A stretch of DNA of 64,000 nucleotides from Phoenix dactylifera (taxonomy: Eukaryota > Streptophyta > Magnoliopsida > Arecales > Arecaceae). Position 1 is the stretch's first letter. Each line of letters starts with the position of its first letter. Positions 61,493-64,000 of this stretch are shown piece by piece. The position numbers and the translations under genes are program-made. The stretch is from positions 186,001 to 250,000 of the forward strand of contig NW_024068005.1 of assembly GCF_009389715.1 (NCBI RefSeq). The letters are read 5' to 3'. The notes beneath the pieces are model-generated. The model had not been told where the DNA came from, did no database searches, and worked only from the letters and a program-made list of their open reading frames with translations.

Positions 61493-63630
61493 GAAATGTG
61501 AAAAGCCAATAGATGATATGTTTGGCTTTTGCTCCTGAGTGATATTTTAAGATAAGCCTCTTGCTCTTGGAACTTATCTCTTTATACCCTTTTAGGCTTA
61601 AACATGACTAAATTCCTGGACGTTTGGAACTGAGAGCCCAAGTTTCAGAAGATAGCTCAATACTATATTAGCCTTAAGGATTATATTTGTTGTTTTTTTT
61701 TAATGGTGGCCTTTCCTTTTTAACTAAGCTTTGGCCACATATTAATCTCACTCATTAGCCACCGCTGCCACCGATCAACTCATTCACTCATGCCATTTGC
61801 TCTTACAACAATAAGCTTAAAGCTTTGGTTGGTTCCTTCCAAGATCCTTGAAGGAAGCACATCCTCCATGGCCAATCAATGAAAAGCCATCTCTCTTCAT
61901 GGTGTGCATAACAAGATTATCCAAGGGGGGTGTTGGAGTCCAATCTCAATGAAGGACCGAATGGTACTTCTAAAAGACACTTAGACCTCATGACTCATCA
62001 GATGAGGAATGCTAAATATATGATGAAAATTACGTACTTTCAACGAAAACAGTTAGAATAAAATGTCATGCATTTGAAAATGAAAGGGATGGCTACATAT
62101 TTGTACATATGATTCTTGACGTTAACCAAATAATGTAACAGGTCAGATTTGTTTCTTCATGGATACACATACACACACAAAAAAAAATATAAAGGGAATC
62201 ATAGTTTGAGACCTATAATTCTTCTAAAGCACATTAATTGCCTAGGTCAAAAGAATGCATTTTAAGAAACACCAAACCACATTATAAATCTCTTAATCTA
62301 GACATGACATGATAGTGAATTCAATCCCTTCTTCAAATCAAACATATTGTCCATGCAGAATTGAAACCAGCTTGATACTTCGATTTGCTCATAATCGATA
62401 ATTTCATTTCAATTTTATAAGATTCATTGAAGATCCATGCCCGAAAAATCTATAGTTCTTGTTGGATCCAGTGCATGTCAAATTTCACAATATAAGGATT
62501 CAATTATTGAACCTCTGCATTCGAACAGGATGAACTGTCTTAAGTTATGGTGTAAGAGGTAGATACTCCTAAATCTATATTTCTTTTTGTCCTTTCTAAT
62601 CTTACATATCAAGTTGCCATCTTCACTTATCAAATTCATTAGTTTACTGAAATGTTTTTGGCAAACACTCCGAAATTGTTGCCATTTTGCACCATTTGTT
62701 TGATGGGGTTGTTCAGATTATACTTTGGGGTGCCTTTGCAGAATCAAACCACCCTAAAAATAGGAGATGAAAGCCAAGAAAATGCCCACAAAAGCTATAA
62801 AGCCCATTGTACCAACTCAACCTAACCTCTACCAACACACTCCTATTCAATCTCTTAGGCCATTTGACCTTTGGGATTTCTTAAAGGACATGATTGACTA
62901 TCTACCAATGCCTAAAGTTTACTCAAGAACAACTAGATTTGGATGGGTATCATGGCTATCGTGAGGGTTTCATTCTTTGTTGTTGAGTGCTCTAGTGAAG
63001 TGTTGCGGATTAGTGGTGCGACCTTGCCATCTCCTTTTTGGGATATTTTTATTTTTTTGGCTCTTTTGGATATTTTCGTACTAGAATTATATGATTCATC
63101 TGTCCTATCAAAAAAATAAAAGGTAAGTAATACTGCTTTATATTGCCCTAGAGCTTCATTAATCACTCTAGCGATCTTCTTAGATGACTTACGATGAGCA
63201 ATGGCTAAGGATGGGGGTAAAGGTAAAGATGATAAAGATTTTCAACAGTTTGACTACAAGTATGCCATACCCTTTTCAAGATTGCATCATGACAAGTGTA
63301 CCAACTATTGCCACTACCATATGAATGGTCAATGCCATCATGCAAGAGTTGTTAAACAGGCGAGTAAACTTGAAAATCCAGATGCATTCATCATTGCAAA
63401 ATCTAAGATCTACAACAACAGGGCAGTAATAGGTGCATAGGGTAAGCTCCAACGGTCACTCCCTTTTTTTGAGGGAGGTTCAGTGTCCCCAGTCACCGTG
63501 GATTCTTCCCCACAACCCTCCAAAAACTAAAAAATAAAGTTTGATCAAATCTCTCATAACTTTTTGCTTTTGCAAACCATAATCCTCCTCGCCAAAAGAG
63601 CAAGGGTTGGAACTTCAAATTTAAAATTTT
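61493..63630. other. intergenic region with two unrecognised short frames
   Basis: The frame at 62767-62964 contains QHTPIQSLRPFDLWDFLKDM. The frame at 63201-63440 starts MAKDGGKGKDDKDFQQFDYK and has a Cys/His-rich middle (CTNYCHYHMNGQCHH). Both read like real protein sequence, but I do not recognise a family. They may be remnants of one decayed gene or transposon. Confidence 0.3.
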
Positions 63631-64000
63631 TGTGAAGATCTATGCAAATATATGTTTAGTCTCATGTCGGTTATTTGCATGGTAGATTTTAATACTTATA
63701 TAGAATCCAGAAATCCAAATAATATTTTTCGGCTCGTCATTTTGGGTAAGATTCTGGGTTGTTACAAATAGCATCAGAGCGACCCGGTTTATAATCTAAG
63801 TGGACTCAGGGACGTTGCAGTGCAGATCCATTAGGATTAATCATGTGCTGACCACGATGATTGTGATTGGATTTGAACTTTTAGTCTGATGGAAACGGCA
63901 TGGCTTAAACGAGAGAGTATGTAAGGATCCCTATGGACGTGTGTTTAGTCCCACATCGTTTATTTGCTTGATAAATCTTGAGTACTTATATAGGATTAAG
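63631..64000 (+). mobile_element. TRIM, second copy of the 18151 family, cut by the window end
   Basis: The left terminal repeat, 63631-63766, has TATGTTTAGTCTCATGTCGG and ACTTATATAG and ends GGGTTGTTACA. A degenerate primer-binding site TAGCATCAGAGC lies at 63769-63780. The core shares GCTGACCACGA and GGCTTAAACGAGAGAGTA-like wording with the first copy. The right terminal repeat starts TGTAAGGATCC at 63920 and runs off the window. The core is 153 bases compared with 164 in the first copy. Confidence 0.82.

Overview
The window is nuclear DNA of a flowering plant. Genes are split by GT-AG introns, up to about 3.4 kb long, and sit far apart in AT-rich DNA filled with LTR elements, TRIMs, MITEs, SINE-like and LINE remnants and microsatellites. 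Gene content and repeat style suggest a monocot, most likely a palm (oil palm, date palm or coconut type). That placement is inference, since no species-specific marker can be read directly. Three gene loci look functional and one is a broken gene. All introns were inferred by eye from conserved protein blocks and splice sites.

Layout. 1-5190 (+): the 3' half of the gene for translation initiation factor eIF3 subunit i, five exons, the last behind a 3.4-kb intron. 7460-16403 (-): a complete eight-exon gene for a 339-residue plastid-targeted methyltransferase of the Arabidopsis At2g41040/At1g78140 type; it converges tail-to-tail with eIF3i. 16404-28030: gene desert with a LINE 3' end, a complete TRIM nested in an older repeat, a small MITE, SINE-like elements and short tandem duplications. 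28031-29311 (+): an intron-less gene for a 426-residue membrane protein with a signal peptide, a Lys/Ser/Thr-rich region and a five-helix C-terminal half. 29312-35680: gene-poor, with an (AT)n tract and a MITE. 35686-44377: a complete, young LTR retrotransposon with 3.25-kb LTRs and a non-coding core (LARD type). 44383-48489: desert with an older TRIM-like element in reverse orientation. 48490-56003: a decayed ARM/TPR-repeat protein gene that keeps its introns but carries many frameshifts, followed by a tandem duplication. 56004-64000: foldback and SINE-like repeats, a MITE enlarged by an internal 138-bp tandem array, two unrecognised short ORFs and the start of a second copy of the first TRIM family.

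The genes show no operon-like relationship. The most notable material is the transposon biology: a non-autonomous giant-LTR element bounded by a perfect ATGTA duplication, a PIF/Harbinger-like MITE family in which one member has grown a satellite-like array, and two copies of one TRIM family about 45 kb apart.
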